A DNA stretch of 64,000 nt from assembly GCF_003028415.1 (NCBI RefSeq), contig NZ_PYSV01000012.1:62001-126000 (forward strand), written 5' to 3'. Position numbers and translations under genes: made by a program. The notes under the pieces were generated by a model, which saw only the letters and a program-made list of their open reading frames with translations, searched no databases and was not told the DNA's origin. Positions 63,935-64,000 of this stretch are shown here, in pieces (positions within the stretch are counted from its first letter, which is position 1; every line of letters begins with the position of its first letter). The stretch comes from Deinococcus arcticus. Its GTDB lineage: Bacteria; Deinococcota; Deinococci; Deinococcales; Deinococcaceae.

Positions 63935-64000
63935 GAGCGGCTACCCTCCCGCTCTGCTTCCCTGGACAGCGGGGCAGCTGCACCGGGCCCCGGGGCTTAT

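Overview
The window is about 64 kb of very GC-rich chromosome from a Deinococcus-type bacterium. Several things point there: a UvrA2-type ABC protein, a RuvB gene, a caa3-type oxidase with fused subunits I and III, a tandem glutamate dehydrogenase pair as in the Thermus/Deinococcus group, a bacillithiol-transferase (DinB/YfiT) protein, DUF11 surface repeats, and a strikingly high share of genes whose only visible promoter signal is a TANNNT hexamer 6-7 nt before the start codon (leaderless transcription). It looks like ordinary chromosome: no rRNA, tRNA, CRISPR array, complete insertion sequence or phage genes were recognised.

Layout. 1-7.1 kb: the 3' end of a DUF11 surface protein, convergent pnp, two small membrane proteins, an aldo/keto reductase and a zinc-protease lipoprotein. 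7.3-15.5 kb: an HxlR regulator diverging from a tight six-gene run (two-domain DUF protein, DHA2 exporter, three VOC-like proteins, helix-hairpin-helix protein), then a molybdopterin oxidoreductase, an ArsC-like protein without its cysteine, and secreted proteins. 15.6-24 kb: ruvB, a SCO1 copper chaperone, a polyprenyl synthase, the gdh pair, panB and a DUF420 protein. 24.1-29.9 kb: the cytochrome oxidase locus ctaA-ctaB-ctaC-ctaDE, with translational coupling at two of its junctions; SCO1 and the DUF420 protein nearby fit the same assembly pathway. 29.9-32.5 kb: p-aminobenzoate-type genes. 32.8-37.8 kb: a GNAT pseudogene, a repeat cluster, an Rrf2 regulator, pyrD, a guanidinium exporter behind a guanidine-III riboswitch, and small hydrophilic proteins. 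38-50 kb: thioesterase/phosphatase pair, uvrA2 with a divergent MarR gene and two palindromic operators, HD and DinB proteins, a receiver-Roadblock protein, an iron-type binding protein, enoyl-CoA hydratase, a diguanylate cyclase, mdh, and a MerR-like regulator with a classical 19-bp-spacer promoter. 50.3-64 kb: a tandem repeat block, M29 aminopeptidase, an ArsR-type pair, trmL-ispF, a degenerate GGDEF protein with two paralogous small proteins, kinases, a TelA protein, a receiver, a GNAT enzyme, a protease-nuclease fusion and an ABC-F ATPase.

Most notable are (i) two families of short structured intergenic repeats, one with three copies whose inner hairpin shows compensatory base changes and which end in a terminator-like U run, the other with inverted ends and one copy split by a member of the first family; and (ii) a cytoplasmic trypsin-like protease fused to an EndA/NucM-type nuclease. 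Both are candidates for undescribed biology. Regulatory architecture is unusually legible: a riboswitch, paired MarR operators, a MerR promoter and several palindromes at divergent starts.
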